A DNA stretch of 64,000 nucleotides from an uncultured Opitutia bacterium (GCA_903855995.1 CAIOAN010000008.1:62001-126000), one strand, 5' to 3'; counted from the stretch's first letter, positions 42,862 to 51,369 are shown. A program made the numbers and translations. Notes: generated by a model not told the origin, from the sequence alone.

Positions 42862-45054
42862 TTAGCGCAGGAACGCTTCGTGCAGGCCGCCGTCGACCGT
42901 GATGACCTGTCCGGTCGTCTTACTGAGGCGATTGGTCACGAGAAGGAAGTAGGCTTCAGCCTGGTCGGCAGGGGTGATGGGGTTTTTGGTCAGGGTGCGA
43001 TCAGCGTAGAAGCGGGAAAGCTTCGTCGTGAGCGAGTCCGTTGCCTCATCATCGGTGTAAGGAATGTTGTACTTAGCAAGCGAGGCAATCACTCGGTCGC
43101 GAGGGAACATCGCGGAGCCCTGGACAACCGTGGCCGGCGCCACACCGTTGACGCGGATGAGAGGGGAGAGCTCCATGGCCATCTCGCGAACGAGGTGGTT
43201 GGCCGCAGCCTTGGAGGTGTCGTAGGCGACCGAACCCTTCTTGGCAACGGCAGCGTTGGCGCTGGTGGTCAAAACGAGATTACCGCGCAGACCCTGCTCC
43301 TTCCAGGTTTTGAACGCTTCGTCGGCGACCAGGTAACTTCCGGTGACATTAAGGGCAAAGGTGAGAGCCCACTTGTCGTCGGGGATGTGTCCCGTGGTAT
43401 CCGGGGACACGAAGATGCCGGCGGTGACGCAGATGGAATCAAAACCTCCGTAAGCAAGGGCAACCTGGTCGAGCATCTTGCGAATCGAATTACGATCCAT
43501 GATGTCACCGGAAAGGCCGATGGCAGGGCCGCAATTAGAAAGACCCGTGCCAGCGACACCGATGCCGGCGCCGAACTTGTCGGTGATTTCCTTGGCCGTG
43601 GCCTGGGCAGCTTCGACGTTCTTGTCGACGCACACGATGTGGGCGCCTTCCTTGACCAGCCGGTGGGCGGTTTCCTTGCCGATGCCGGAGCCGGCCCCGA
43701 CGACGATGATCACCTGGCGGGCGAGTTCCTTTTCCGCCGGCATGCGCTTCAATTTGGCCTCTTCGAGGAGCCAATATTCAATATCAAACGCCTCCTGCTG
43801 GGGCAGGGCGATGTACTGATCAATGGCCTCGGCGCCGCGCATGACCTCGACGGCACAATTGTAGAATTCGGCGGTGACACGGGATTCGGACTTATCCTTC
43901 CCCCAGGCGACCATGCCTAGTCCCGGGATCAACACGACCGTCGGATTCGGGTCGCGCATCGCGGGAGAATTGGCGCGCTTGCAGGCGCTGTAATAAGAAG
44001 CGTAGTCCTTGCGGTACTGCTCGAGACCCGCGGCCAGCTTGGTCTTCAGGGCGGCGGCGTCTTCCGTCTGCGGATTCCAGTTCACGTAGAGAGGCTTGAT
44101 CTTCGTGCGCAGGAAATGGTCGGGACAGGAAGTGCCGAGTTCGGCCAGACGAGGAGCGTCCTTGGAGTTCACGAAGCGGAGGATTTTTTCATCATCCTGG
44201 ATGGTGCCCACGAAACGCTTCTCCTTGGAAACTTGACCGCGCAACCACGGTAGGATCGCGGCAAAAGCGGCGTGTCGCGGCTCGGTATCGAGCGTCTGGT
44301 AAAGAGCGCCGCCGAAGACCTTGGCATCGCCGCCCTTGGCCTGATACTTGGCGTCGATATAGGCCGAAGCCTGCTCGATCATCGCAAGCGTGAGGTCGTA
44401 ACAGGCCTTGTCGTCGTTGTCCCACGAGATGAAGCCGTGCTGGCCCATCATGATGGCCTTGATGTCGGGCTGCTTGCGGGAGATATCCTGCATCGCCAGA
44501 CCGAGTTCGAAACCTGGGCGCATCCAAGGAACATAAGCCATTTTGCCCGCGAAAATCTGCTGGGTAAGTGCTTCGCAATTCTTTGATGCGGCGATCGAGA
44601 TGATCGCGTTTGGATGCATGTGGTCGACATGCTTCCCAGGGAGGAAGCTGTGCAACGGGGTGTCGATCGACGAAGCACGTGGGTTCAGGTTGAAAGTCGT
44701 GTGGTTATACATCCCGACCATGTCATCTTCCGCCTGGGATTTCAGACCCTTGTCGGCGCGAGAGGCGTAAGACTGCTGGAGGCCGACCAACTTATCCTGA
44801 TAAAGGGAGGAGAAGTTCTCGCGATTGCTGGTGCGGAGGTCGCCGCCCGAGCCCTTGACCCAGAGGACCGGCGTATCGAGGCCGGTCAGAGGATCCTTCT
44901 CGACGATCTTGGAAGAGGTGTTTCCGCCGCCAGTGTTGGTGATGCGCTGGTCGGCCCCGAGCTTGTTGGAGCGGTAGACAAGGCGGCCGACCGGATCGAG
45001 CTTCGCGGCTTCGGCATCGTTCCAGAGGTTAGAGACGTACTTATAGGATGACAT
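42862..45054 (-). CDS. rhaEW: Bifunctional rhamnulose-1-phosphate aldolase / L-lactaldehyde dehydrogenase
   Basis: A 730-residue fusion. Residues 1-430 are a class II aldolase: TNTGGGNTSSK, LWVKGSGGDL, DHMHPNAIISIAAS and MMGQHGFISW hold the Zn-binding and active residues. Residues from about 440 are an SDR dehydrogenase: IIVVGAGSGIGKETAHRL, and the catalytic Ser-Tyr-Lys (TTSANAAV ... YDTSKAA), with ITVDGGLHEAF at the end. The known family (YuxG/RhaE-like) splits L-rhamnulose-1-P to DHAP and L-lactaldehyde, and oxidises the latter to L-lactate. Fusion links both steps. LutABC downstream would consume the lactate. Gene symbol is descriptive. Confidence 0.92.
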   Translation of the reverse strand: MSSYKYVSNLWNDAEAAKLDPVGRLVYRSNKLGADQRITNTGGGNTSSKIVEKDPLTGLDTPVLWVKGSGGDLRTSNRENFSSLYQDKLVGLQQSYASRADKGLKSQAEDDMVGMYNHTTFNLNPRASSIDTPLHSFLPGKHVDHMHPNAIISIAASKNCEALTQQIFAGKMAYVPWMRPGFELGLAMQDISRKQPDIKAIMMGQHGFISWDNDDKACYDLTLAMIEQASAYIDAKYQAKGGDAKVFGGALYQTLDTEPRHAAFAAILPWLRGQVSKEKRFVGTIQDDEKILRFVNSKDAPRLAELGTSCPDHFLRTKIKPLYVNWNPQTEDAAALKTKLAAGLEQYRKDYASYYSACKRANSPAMRDPNPTVVLIPGLGMVAWGKDKSESRVTAEFYNCAVEVMRGAEAIDQYIALPQQEAFDIEYWLLEEAKLKRMPAEKELARQVIIVVGAGSGIGKETAHRLVKEGAHIVCVDKNVEAAQATAKEITDKFGAGIGVAGTGLSNCGPAIGLSGDIMDRNSIRKMLDQVALAYGGFDSICVTAGIFVSPDTTGHIPDDKWALTFALNVTGSYLVADEAFKTWKEQGLRGNLVLTTSANAAVAKKGSVAYDTSKAAANHLVREMAMELSPLIRVNGVAPATVVQGSAMFPRDRVIASLAKYNIPYTDDEATDSLTTKLSRFYADRTLTKNPITPADQAEAYFLLVTNRLSKTTGQVITVDGGLHEAFLR

Positions 45055-45092
45055 GGTGGTTACGTGGAAAGGAGGGGAGGGAGTAAGGGGGG

Positions 45093-46562
45093 TTATGACT
45101 TCTTTAAACCATTAAACTTCGCCGAGGCGGCCGCCCATGCAACCGTCGTCCGGGGCTCGTACGTCACGACTTCAAAGGAATTTCGGACAATTTTACGTAA
45201 AGCATCGAGATTCTTGACCTCTTTCATCGCGATGGCCTGGACGAGAATATTACCCGCGGCGGTGGCCTCGACGGGTCCGGCGATGACGGTGCGCCCGGTA
45301 GCGTCAGCGGTGGCCTGATTAAGCAGGGCGTTACGGCAACCGCCGCCGACGATATGAAGGCGCTTCAATTTGCGCCCCGTGAGCTTCTCGATGCCATCCA
45401 TCTCGACGCGGTAAAGCAGGGCCAGCGACTCGAGGACACAACGGGCGACCTCGCCGTGCGACTTCGGGATAGGCTGCTTTGTCTCGCGACAGAAGGCCTG
45501 GACCTTGGCGACCATATCACCGCGTTTAGCGAACCGAACGTCATCCGGGCGAATAAAGGAACGCAAAGAAGGAGCCTTGAGGGCGAGTTTCACGATTTCA
45601 CCGTAATCGGACACTTCGCCTTTCTCCATCCATTCGCGACGGCATTCCTGGAGTACCCAGAGGCCGACGAGATTTTTGAGGAAGCGCGAGGTCCCTCCAA
45701 AACCGACTTCGTTCGTATACTTCGCCTTGCGCACGGTCTCATTGACCAGCGGGCGATCGAGTTCGACGCCGAGCAGCGACCAGGTGCCGGAAGAAAGATA
45801 GGCCCAGTCATCCCCCTTCGTGGCGGGCACCGCGGCCACCGCAGCCGCGGTATCGTGCGCACAGGTCGTCACGACCTCCGTCTTTCTCAAACCGGTTTCC
45901 TCCGCGAGGTAGGGAAGCATCTTGCCGAGTTTGACGCCCGGCGCCACTGGCTTCGGCAGGATATGTTTCGGGATGCCGAGTTTCTTCAGAACAGGCAAAG
46001 CCCAGGCTCGCTTGCGCGTATCCCAGCATTGGCTGCCGGAAATCAAAGTCTCTTCGGCGCGTGCCTTGCCGGTCAGCAGCCAGGTGATGTAATCGCCGAT
46101 GAGAAGGAACTTGTCGGCGAACTTCAACATCTTGGGACGATGCAACGCATCATCAAATAACTGGTAGAGCGTGTTGATGGAAATCGAGGCGATTCCGGTA
46201 CCTTCAAAAATCTCCCGCTGCGAGAAGCGACGCATCGCCAGTTCATAGGACTTGAAGCTGCGTTCGTCGCGGTAGGTAAAAGGAAGGGATAACAGCGGAC
46301 CATCACCTTTCAGCAGAACATAATCGACGCCCCAGGAATCACAGGCGACGGACTTGATCGGTCCGGTCTTGGCACCCTTGGCCAGACCGATGCGGATTTC
46401 CCGAAAGATGCGGATGATATCCCAGCGCAAGGTCCCGTTGGCAGTGATGGCACCGTTAGAAAAGCGGTGGATTTCCTTCATACTGAATTTGCCGGCTTTG
46501 AGGGTGCCGAGGATGACGCGGCCGGATTCAGCTCCGAGGTCGATGGCTAGATAATTGGACAT
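45093..46562 (-). CDS. rhaB: Rhamnulokinase
   Basis: FGGY-type kinase phosphorylating L-rhamnulose to L-rhamnulose-1-P with ATP. The 489-residue protein starts with YLAIDLGAESGRVILG, the RhaB phosphate-binding start. VACDSWGVDYVLL, YRDERS, SSGTWSLLGVE, and the ATP-site block LHIVGGGCRNALLNQATADATGR match the family. I chose ATG 46562, the family start, over a GTG at 46592 that overlaps the preceding gene. L-fuculokinases are related, but the AESGR start favours RhaB. Confidence 0.92.
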   Translation of the reverse strand: MSNYLAIDLGAESGRVILGTLKAGKFSMKEIHRFSNGAITANGTLRWDIIRIFREIRIGLAKGAKTGPIKSVACDSWGVDYVLLKGDGPLLSLPFTYRDERSFKSYELAMRRFSQREIFEGTGIASISINTLYQLFDDALHRPKMLKFADKFLLIGDYITWLLTGKARAEETLISGSQCWDTRKRAWALPVLKKLGIPKHILPKPVAPGVKLGKMLPYLAEETGLRKTEVVTTCAHDTAAAVAAVPATKGDDWAYLSSGTWSLLGVELDRPLVNETVRKAKYTNEVGFGGTSRFLKNLVGLWVLQECRREWMEKGEVSDYGEIVKLALKAPSLRSFIRPDDVRFAKRGDMVAKVQAFCRETKQPIPKSHGEVARCVLESLALLYRVEMDGIEKLTGRKLKRLHIVGGGCRNALLNQATADATGRTVIAGPVEATAAGNILVQAIAMKEVKNLDALRKIVRNSFEVVTYEPRTTVAWAAASAKFNGLKKS

Positions 46563-46588
46563 AGGGGCGAGAGGGGAGGGGGCGGACT

Positions 46589-47344
46589 TCACAAACCGAG
46601 CATTTTCTGCCGATAATGCTCATCAGGGCGGCCGGCGATGCGTGCGCATTGCTCCGAGGTGAGGAAGACCGGTCCGTCCAAAGCGGCGGCACCGATAAAA
46701 ATTTCCGCGGCTTTTTCTGCCATCAACAGGGAGCCAAGGACCGCTTTCGGCGAAGGCCCCACGGCAATGATCCCATGATTTTGGAGGAGGATGATCTTGG
46801 GGTCCCGGCCGGTCCGCTGCACGAATGCCAAGACCTCCCGGCGGATGCTCTGAGAAAGGCCCAGACCCGGATCAGCGTAAGGCACGAAAACGGATTCGAC
46901 TCCGCACATGACGATTTCATCAGGGCAGGCTCGCCTCTCGGCAAAATCACGGGCCCGGGGGGAACATAAAATCTTGTTCACGGCGATTGCATGGACATGC
47001 CCCACGCAATTCACGCCTGGCAGGGTCAATAGATAGGCATGAAATAAAGCCTCGATCGATGGCTTCTTCGCCTGAGCATCCACGCGGGCGGAAAAAAGCG
47101 CGGCGTCGACCTGTGCGTCAGTCGCCCCCTGGGCTTCAATCAGCGGAAGCAACTTATCAAAACGACATTGCGTCACGTCGCCTGGACGGAGGGCGGCAAG
47201 ATTAGACCCTGAGGCCTTGACCGCGAAGGTGTCCGCATCGAGCCGCACGGAGGTATTACCTTCACCCAGAATGGCCATGCGCAGACGGTCGCCGCCCAGT
47301 TGATGGGAGAGTTCAAGCAGACCTTGGATGGATTCGACGGACAT
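46589..47344 (-). CDS. Class II aldolase/adducin family protein (FucA/RhaD-like)
   Basis: A single-domain class II aldolase of 251 aa. The family motifs are all present: MAILGEGNTSVRL, VKASGSNLAAL, the Zn-binding HVHAIAVN and LLQNHGIIAVG. It could act on L-fuculose-1-phosphate or another sugar phosphate; the neighbouring fused enzyme already has a rhamnulose-1-P aldolase domain, so this one adds a second activity or is a paralogue with other specificity. It follows the isomerase by 2 bases. Confidence 0.88.
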   Translation of the reverse strand: MSVESIQGLLELSHQLGGDRLRMAILGEGNTSVRLDADTFAVKASGSNLAALRPGDVTQCRFDKLLPLIEAQGATDAQVDAALFSARVDAQAKKPSIEALFHAYLLTLPGVNCVGHVHAIAVNKILCSPRARDFAERRACPDEIVMCGVESVFVPYADPGLGLSQSIRREVLAFVQRTGRDPKIILLQNHGIIAVGPSPKAVLGSLLMAEKAAEIFIGAAALDGPVFLTSEQCARIAGRPDEHYRQKMLGL

Positions 47345-47346
47345 GC

Positions 47347-48957
47347 TTAGTCTTTTCCGCAGAGAGAAACATTAAGGCCGAGTTCGGCGAACGCGGCTGC
47401 CTTGGCGGCTAAACCTCGACGCGCTGCGGCTTGCGTAGGGGCATACACGACCTGAATGTGGTTGGAGGGATGGCGGGCCATCATCTCGTCACGCGAGATC
47501 CCAGGCAGGACGACATGCATGATAGGCCACTGCGAAGTTGTGAGCTTCCAGCGCTCTTCGGTTTCGGCCTTTGGAAGTTCGACGACTTCGCCGAGCCCGA
47601 GGTCCGCATGCAACTTACCACCCTGGACGAAGACCCGCGACCACACGATCCAACCTGGCTTAGAGATTCCCTTCAGGGTCCCGCCGCCGAGACGGAAATA
47701 CATCGAAGGCTGACGCTCGGAACGGGCGCCTTTGTAGCCGCCAATAAAATGCTTGGCCGGAGCTGCGCCTGAAATCAGGAAGACCCAGACATACTCATCG
47801 ATCAAGCGGCTCCCCGATTTACCCTTATATTGACGGCCCCAGCGTAAGTCATGGAGCGTGTTTTCAGGATCGAACCCGAGTTCCTTCCAAAGGTGATAGG
47901 TAATGAGACCATCCAGGCCGGCGCACTCATCGACTTCATTAAAATGGGGCAGGGCTTCCCCTTTGAAAAGCTCCTGGCGAGTCTTCGCCCGGAAGACCGG
48001 CGGGCGCTCGCGATTGTTGAGCAGTCCCTCGACCAAGTCCGAAGCAGGGGCGAGATCCTTCAAGCCTTGCTGATATTGGATGCCAATCGTGGCGCAGCCG
48101 AATTCATCGGCGAGTCGGACGGCGGCGATATACATCTTTAGCTGCGTGAGGGTCTGGCGGCGGGTGAGTTCCGTCTTTTCATTCTTACCCCAGTCAAAAA
48201 CAAGCCCCTTGCGCTGCAACCAACGCAAGGCGGCGGAAGCTTCAGCATCCTTCACCGTCAACATTGCAGCATAGAGACTGGACTGACTCATCCGTTCCTT
48301 AAAGACGCCGGTCTGATGGAGAATCTCGTCGGGAATAATGGCGTTATACATCCCCATACATCCTTCGTCGAAGACACCCATGATCGCCTGACGACGGCGG
48401 AATGCCTGGGCGAAACGCCGGCCCAACACAGCATCCTGGCCCGAGGCCCTGCCGAGCTTGCGCACATGCGGGGTAGGGTGGCGGACGATGCCCGCCTTCA
48501 GCCAGGATCGCAGCCCTTGAAGGAATTTAGCATCCGTGAAATCCTCGCTCCACAGGGTCGAGAATTTCACCCCGGCCTTGAGCAAGGAGCCATTGAGGTT
48601 CAGCATACCCACCAAGCCAGGCCAAGTGCCGGACCAGTTAGCCACGGTAAGAATTGGCCCACGATGCGAGAGCAGGCCGGGCAGGACGTGATGAGAATAT
48701 TGCCAGACCGCTTCGGCGACAATCAACGGGGCGTCGGAGGGAATACCTCGAAACACCTCCATGCCATACTTCTGGGAATCAATGAAACTGTGGCCAATCT
48801 CAGGTCGGTAGCCGTGGGCGCGCTTCACCTGCCAACCTTCAAGACACAAAGCCTTGGCGAGCAGTGCCTCCATCGCCAATTGCTCGGTTTCACACTTTTG
48901 GTTGGCGGAGGCGCGCAGGTCGCCGTTCGCCACCAGATAGACGGTTCGGTTTTTCAC
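47347..48957 (-). CDS. L-fucose/L-arabinose isomerase family protein
   Basis: Probable ketol-isomerase that converts the aldose (L-fucose, L-rhamnose or related) to its ketose. At 536 aa it is slightly longer than FucI families of about 480. The metal-binding features of the FucI fold are visible: HHVLPGLLSHRG and LVGMLNLNGSLL early, MGVFDEGCMGMYNAII, the NEVDECAGLDGLITYHLWK block and a C-terminal HPSNHIQVVYA. It resembles neither RhaA nor RhaI, so if the substrate is L-rhamnose this would be a third isomerase family for that step. It is the first enzyme gene after the regulator. Confidence 0.8.
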   Translation of the reverse strand: MKNRTVYLVANGDLRASANQKCETEQLAMEALLAKALCLEGWQVKRAHGYRPEIGHSFIDSQKYGMEVFRGIPSDAPLIVAEAVWQYSHHVLPGLLSHRGPILTVANWSGTWPGLVGMLNLNGSLLKAGVKFSTLWSEDFTDAKFLQGLRSWLKAGIVRHPTPHVRKLGRASGQDAVLGRRFAQAFRRRQAIMGVFDEGCMGMYNAIIPDEILHQTGVFKERMSQSSLYAAMLTVKDAEASAALRWLQRKGLVFDWGKNEKTELTRRQTLTQLKMYIAAVRLADEFGCATIGIQYQQGLKDLAPASDLVEGLLNNRERPPVFRAKTRQELFKGEALPHFNEVDECAGLDGLITYHLWKELGFDPENTLHDLRWGRQYKGKSGSRLIDEYVWVFLISGAAPAKHFIGGYKGARSERQPSMYFRLGGGTLKGISKPGWIVWSRVFVQGGKLHADLGLGEVVELPKAETEERWKLTTSQWPIMHVVLPGISRDEMMARHPSNHIQVVYAPTQAAARRGLAAKAAAFAELGLNVSLCGKD

Positions 48958-48973
48958 GGAAACAGATCGGGGA

Positions 48974-49753
48974 TTAAACGGCCGTCAGCACGCGTTCGGC
49001 CGGCAGCTTAACTTTGGCCTTCTGCACGGCGGCCGCATCGGCATCCGTGACCAAGAATAAGGAACTCACGTCACGCGTCACCGCGCAGGGTCCGCCGCGG
49101 CCGAGTTTGACCTTATTCATGCAGATAAGGATTTCATCTGACCGACGGATGACTTCGCGCTGTTGATGGGAGATGTCGCGCTGGGAATTCCACAGACCGT
49201 TCTCATCGATGCCTTCGGCACCCAGGAGGGCGACGTCGAAATTCCAGCGAGCAACTTCCTCAAGGGTACGATCGCCGGCGACCATCGCATGGCGTGTCAG
49301 GAAAAGACCGCCGGGGATATAGACCTCGACCCCAGGCAAACAGGAAATCAGCTGGGCCGTCGGTAGGCAGGTCGTGACAATCTGGAGGTCAGGGACACCA
49401 GCGGCGGCGATGGCTTCGGCGGCGAAGAAAATCGTGGAGCCGGAATCCAGATAAACAGTCATGCCAGCCTTGACGCGCGAAGCAGCCATATTGCCGATAC
49501 GTCGCTTAGCGTCGGCATCTTCGATTTTACGATCATCGAGCGGCGGGAAGTTGCGGTTGAAATCCGAAAGCGCGCCGCCATGAGTACGCGTGATGCGTCG
49601 CTGGTTTTCTAATTCAGTCAGATCGCGCCGGGCGGTGGCCTCGGAGACGTTGAACTGTTTGCAGATTTCCAAAACGGGGACGTATCCGACTTTGGACAGA
49701 AGCTTAGCAATTGCCTCGCGGCGGGCTTCGATGATGTGGCGGGCAACTTTCAT
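48974..49753 (-). CDS. DeoR-family transcriptional regulator of the sugar operon
   Basis: A 259-residue regulator. The N-terminal helix-turn-helix is LEICKQFNVSEATARRDLTELE (about residues 28-49) followed by RRITRTHGGA, the DeoR hallmark. The sugar-phosphate-binding part shows VYLDSGSTIFFAAEAI and DVALLGAEGIDENGLW. DeoR proteins usually repress sugar operons and release DNA when the phosphorylated sugar binds. It is the first gene of the operon and so is probably autoregulated; the 21-base dyad at 49876-49896 is a good operator candidate. Confidence 0.92.
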   Translation of the reverse strand: MKVARHIIEARREAIAKLLSKVGYVPVLEICKQFNVSEATARRDLTELENQRRITRTHGGALSDFNRNFPPLDDRKIEDADAKRRIGNMAASRVKAGMTVYLDSGSTIFFAAEAIAAAGVPDLQIVTTCLPTAQLISCLPGVEVYIPGGLFLTRHAMVAGDRTLEEVARWNFDVALLGAEGIDENGLWNSQRDISHQQREVIRRSDEILICMNKVKLGRGGPCAVTRDVSSLFLVTDADAAAVQKAKVKLPAERVLTAV

Positions 49754-49973
49754 AAATTGGGTCGTTACTCAGGGGGTTAAGCCACTGGATATGAGCGTAT
49801 CCAATCGACCAATCAATAACGCTTTTACCCCCTGGCCGACCCACCCCATGTATTTCGCACAATATACATTATGTCTAATTAGATAATATCTAATTATATA
49901 TGAACATAATGGCTGTTAACTGTATTATCTTGGGACCAATCAACATTCACCCTACCTTTATGAACCATTAGGT
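49754..49973. promoter_or_regulatory. AT-rich divergent control region of the deoxyhexose operon and amidase
   Basis: The 220 bases between the DeoR and amidase start codons are much richer in A and T than the rest of the window. A minus-strand TATAAT lies at 49893-49898. Inverted repeats CAGGGGGT/ACCCCCTG (49770-49777 and 49827-49834) and TGGATA/TATCCA (49786-49803) lie in the would-be leader of the operon. CCAAT-type repeats (49801-49814) may be chance. No gene is visible in this stretch. Confidence 0.65.
49876..49896. promoter_or_regulatory. Perfect 21-base dyad, probable DeoR operator
   Basis: Arms TAATTAGATA and TATCTAATTA are exactly complementary around a single A. The dyad overlaps the minus-strand -10 box TATAAT (49893-49898) and the expected start of transcription, the classical place for a repressor. 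It lies about 120 bases upstream of the regulator start codon and 77 bases before the amidase ATG. Confidence 0.6.
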
Positions 49974-50861
49974 ATGAATCAATTGAATCGGTCATATTAT
50001 GGGCATTTAAACGTTTGGGTGTTTTTAGCACTTTTTCTGACCGGTTGCGCCACCGCTCCGAAGCCCGCTGCCATTAACCCAGCCGCCTCGAAGACTCCCG
50101 TCTATACTGGACTAAATATTATCCAAGGACCGACCTCCCAAGGTGCTGAACCACGCAAAGATAAGATCACCCACCTGGTCCTCCACTATACCGCGGGAAC
50201 CCTGCCCTCTTCCTTAGACATCCTCCAAGGCAAGGACCGAGCCCATAAGGTCGGAGTCCACTATGTCCTGACGGATGAACCAAACCCACGGATTATCCGC
50301 ATGGTCCCCGAATCCCTAGCTGCCTTCCATGCCGGCAAAAGCGGCTGGGCAGATACGACCAGCCTGAACCAACGGTCAATCGGGATCGAGATCATCAACT
50401 TGGATGGAAACGTGCATTCATATTCCGCGGCGCAGGCTGACATGCTTTTCACGCTGTGCTCCGACATCATCCGTCGATATGGCATCAGACCGGAAAATGT
50501 CGTCGGACATTCCGATATCGCCGTGGGCCGCAAGGTCGACCCTGGCTCGCTCTTCCCCTGGCCGAAACTCGCTTCGCTAGGCGTCGGCGCCTGGCCGTTA
50601 CCAGAGGAAGTAAAAGCAAATCTGGCTAAACCCAGAACGTTACCCCCTGCCGAAATCCGCCAACTTCTCACCGTCTACGGTTACCACCTCGAAGCAGGCG
50701 ACGCAGGACTAAAACTTGGCCTCGAAGCTTTTCAACGCCACTTCCGTCCTTCCAGAATCGATGGCCTCGCGGACCCTGAGAGCCTCGCTATCCTGCAGGC
50801 TCTTGTGCGTCGCTATCGCTCCGAAGACCTCCGCAAAGCCAGATTGCAACGCAAGGTCTGA
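49974..50861 (+). CDS. Lipoprotein N-acetylmuramoyl-L-alanine amidase (AmiD-like)
   Basis: A 295-residue zinc amidase predicted to cleave the bond between MurNAc and the stem peptide, or act on recycled anhydro-muropeptides, from the envelope. A lipoprotein signal ends at the lipobox LTGC (Cys near 25). The Amidase_2 domain shows zinc ligands in LVLHYTAGTL, FHAGKSGW, SIGIEIINLD and VGHSDIAVGRKVDPG. Residues about 230-285 resemble a peptidoglycan-binding domain (QLLTVYGYHLEAG to SLAILQALVRRY). It diverges from the sugar operon and its stop is one base from the phosphopantetheinyl transferase stop. Confidence 0.88.
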   Translation: MNQLNRSYYGHLNVWVFLALFLTGCATAPKPAAINPAASKTPVYTGLNIIQGPTSQGAEPRKDKITHLVLHYTAGTLPSSLDILQGKDRAHKVGVHYVLTDEPNPRIIRMVPESLAAFHAGKSGWADTTSLNQRSIGIEIINLDGNVHSYSAAQADMLFTLCSDIIRRYGIRPENVVGHSDIAVGRKVDPGSLFPWPKLASLGVGAWPLPEEVKANLAKPRTLPPAEIRQLLTVYGYHLEAGDAGLKLGLEAFQRHFRPSRIDGLADPESLAILQALVRRYRSEDLRKARLQRKV

Positions 50862-50862
50862 C

Positions 50863-51369
50863 TTAGTGCGCGACCGTCAGCATGCAGTTGCCCACTCGTA
50901 GATGATCGACGCGTGCACGACGAGATGCGCCTGAACATTCCAACTTATAGCGTGCTTCCAACGTCGTCCATTTTCGTGTGAAGGCGACTTCCGGAGATTC
51001 AAGCGGAGATGTGAATGTATCTTCAGCGGACAGGAATTGGCAGGAGACTTCCGCCATATCTGGGAAAGTCCGGATAGGTTCGACGTCCAGACCAATCGCC
51101 CCAGACGCGGACCAAGCCACCCAGCCATCTAAACCGTCATAACTGATGGACAGTGACCAAGGCGCACCGACAAGCACAGGCAGGTTTGAGTTCTCATTCA
51201 AAACAACCCCCGGGCCATGCCAGGCCTTGGCCAGCGTTAAGACCGCCAAGCGAAGCAGTTTGCGAGCGGTGGCGTCGCGACCAATCCCGGGAATCCGGAG
51301 AATCCACACCTTGTCAGCAGGTGCTCGCACGCGCGTCATCGCCTCATCATGATTAATAACAGAAATCAT
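50863..51369 (-). CDS. 4'-phosphopantetheinyl transferase-like protein, short Sfp type
   Basis: Probably attaches phosphopantetheine to the carrier domain of the synthetase encoded just upstream, whose stop overlaps its ATG by 4 bases. It is only 168 aa, less than the 210 or more of Sfp. The magnesium-binding IGLDVEPIR (D95, E97) and the family end block FTRKWTTLEARYK (W134, E138, K142) are visible; the Lys before the Glu of the WxxKEA motif is Leu. The N-terminal half is short and the first conserved His-like segment is poorly matched. Function is inferred from motifs and context. Confidence 0.75.
   Translation of the reverse strand: MISVINHDEAMTRVRAPADKVWILRIPGIGRDATARKLLRLAVLTLAKAWHGPGVVLNENSNLPVLVGAPWSLSISYDGLDGWVAWSASGAIGLDVEPIRTFPDMAEVSCQFLSAEDTFTSPLESPEVAFTRKWTTLEARYKLECSGASRRARVDHLRVGNCMLTVAH

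Noticed and set aside
42838-43920. 360-residue open frame opposite the aldolase-dehydrogenase fusion
   Set aside because: Antisense shadow; the real gene has intact motifs in both domains.
40071-49753. Bacterial microcompartment locus for deoxyhexoses
   Set aside because: No shell protein gene or encapsulation tag found among these genes, although the pathway is similar.
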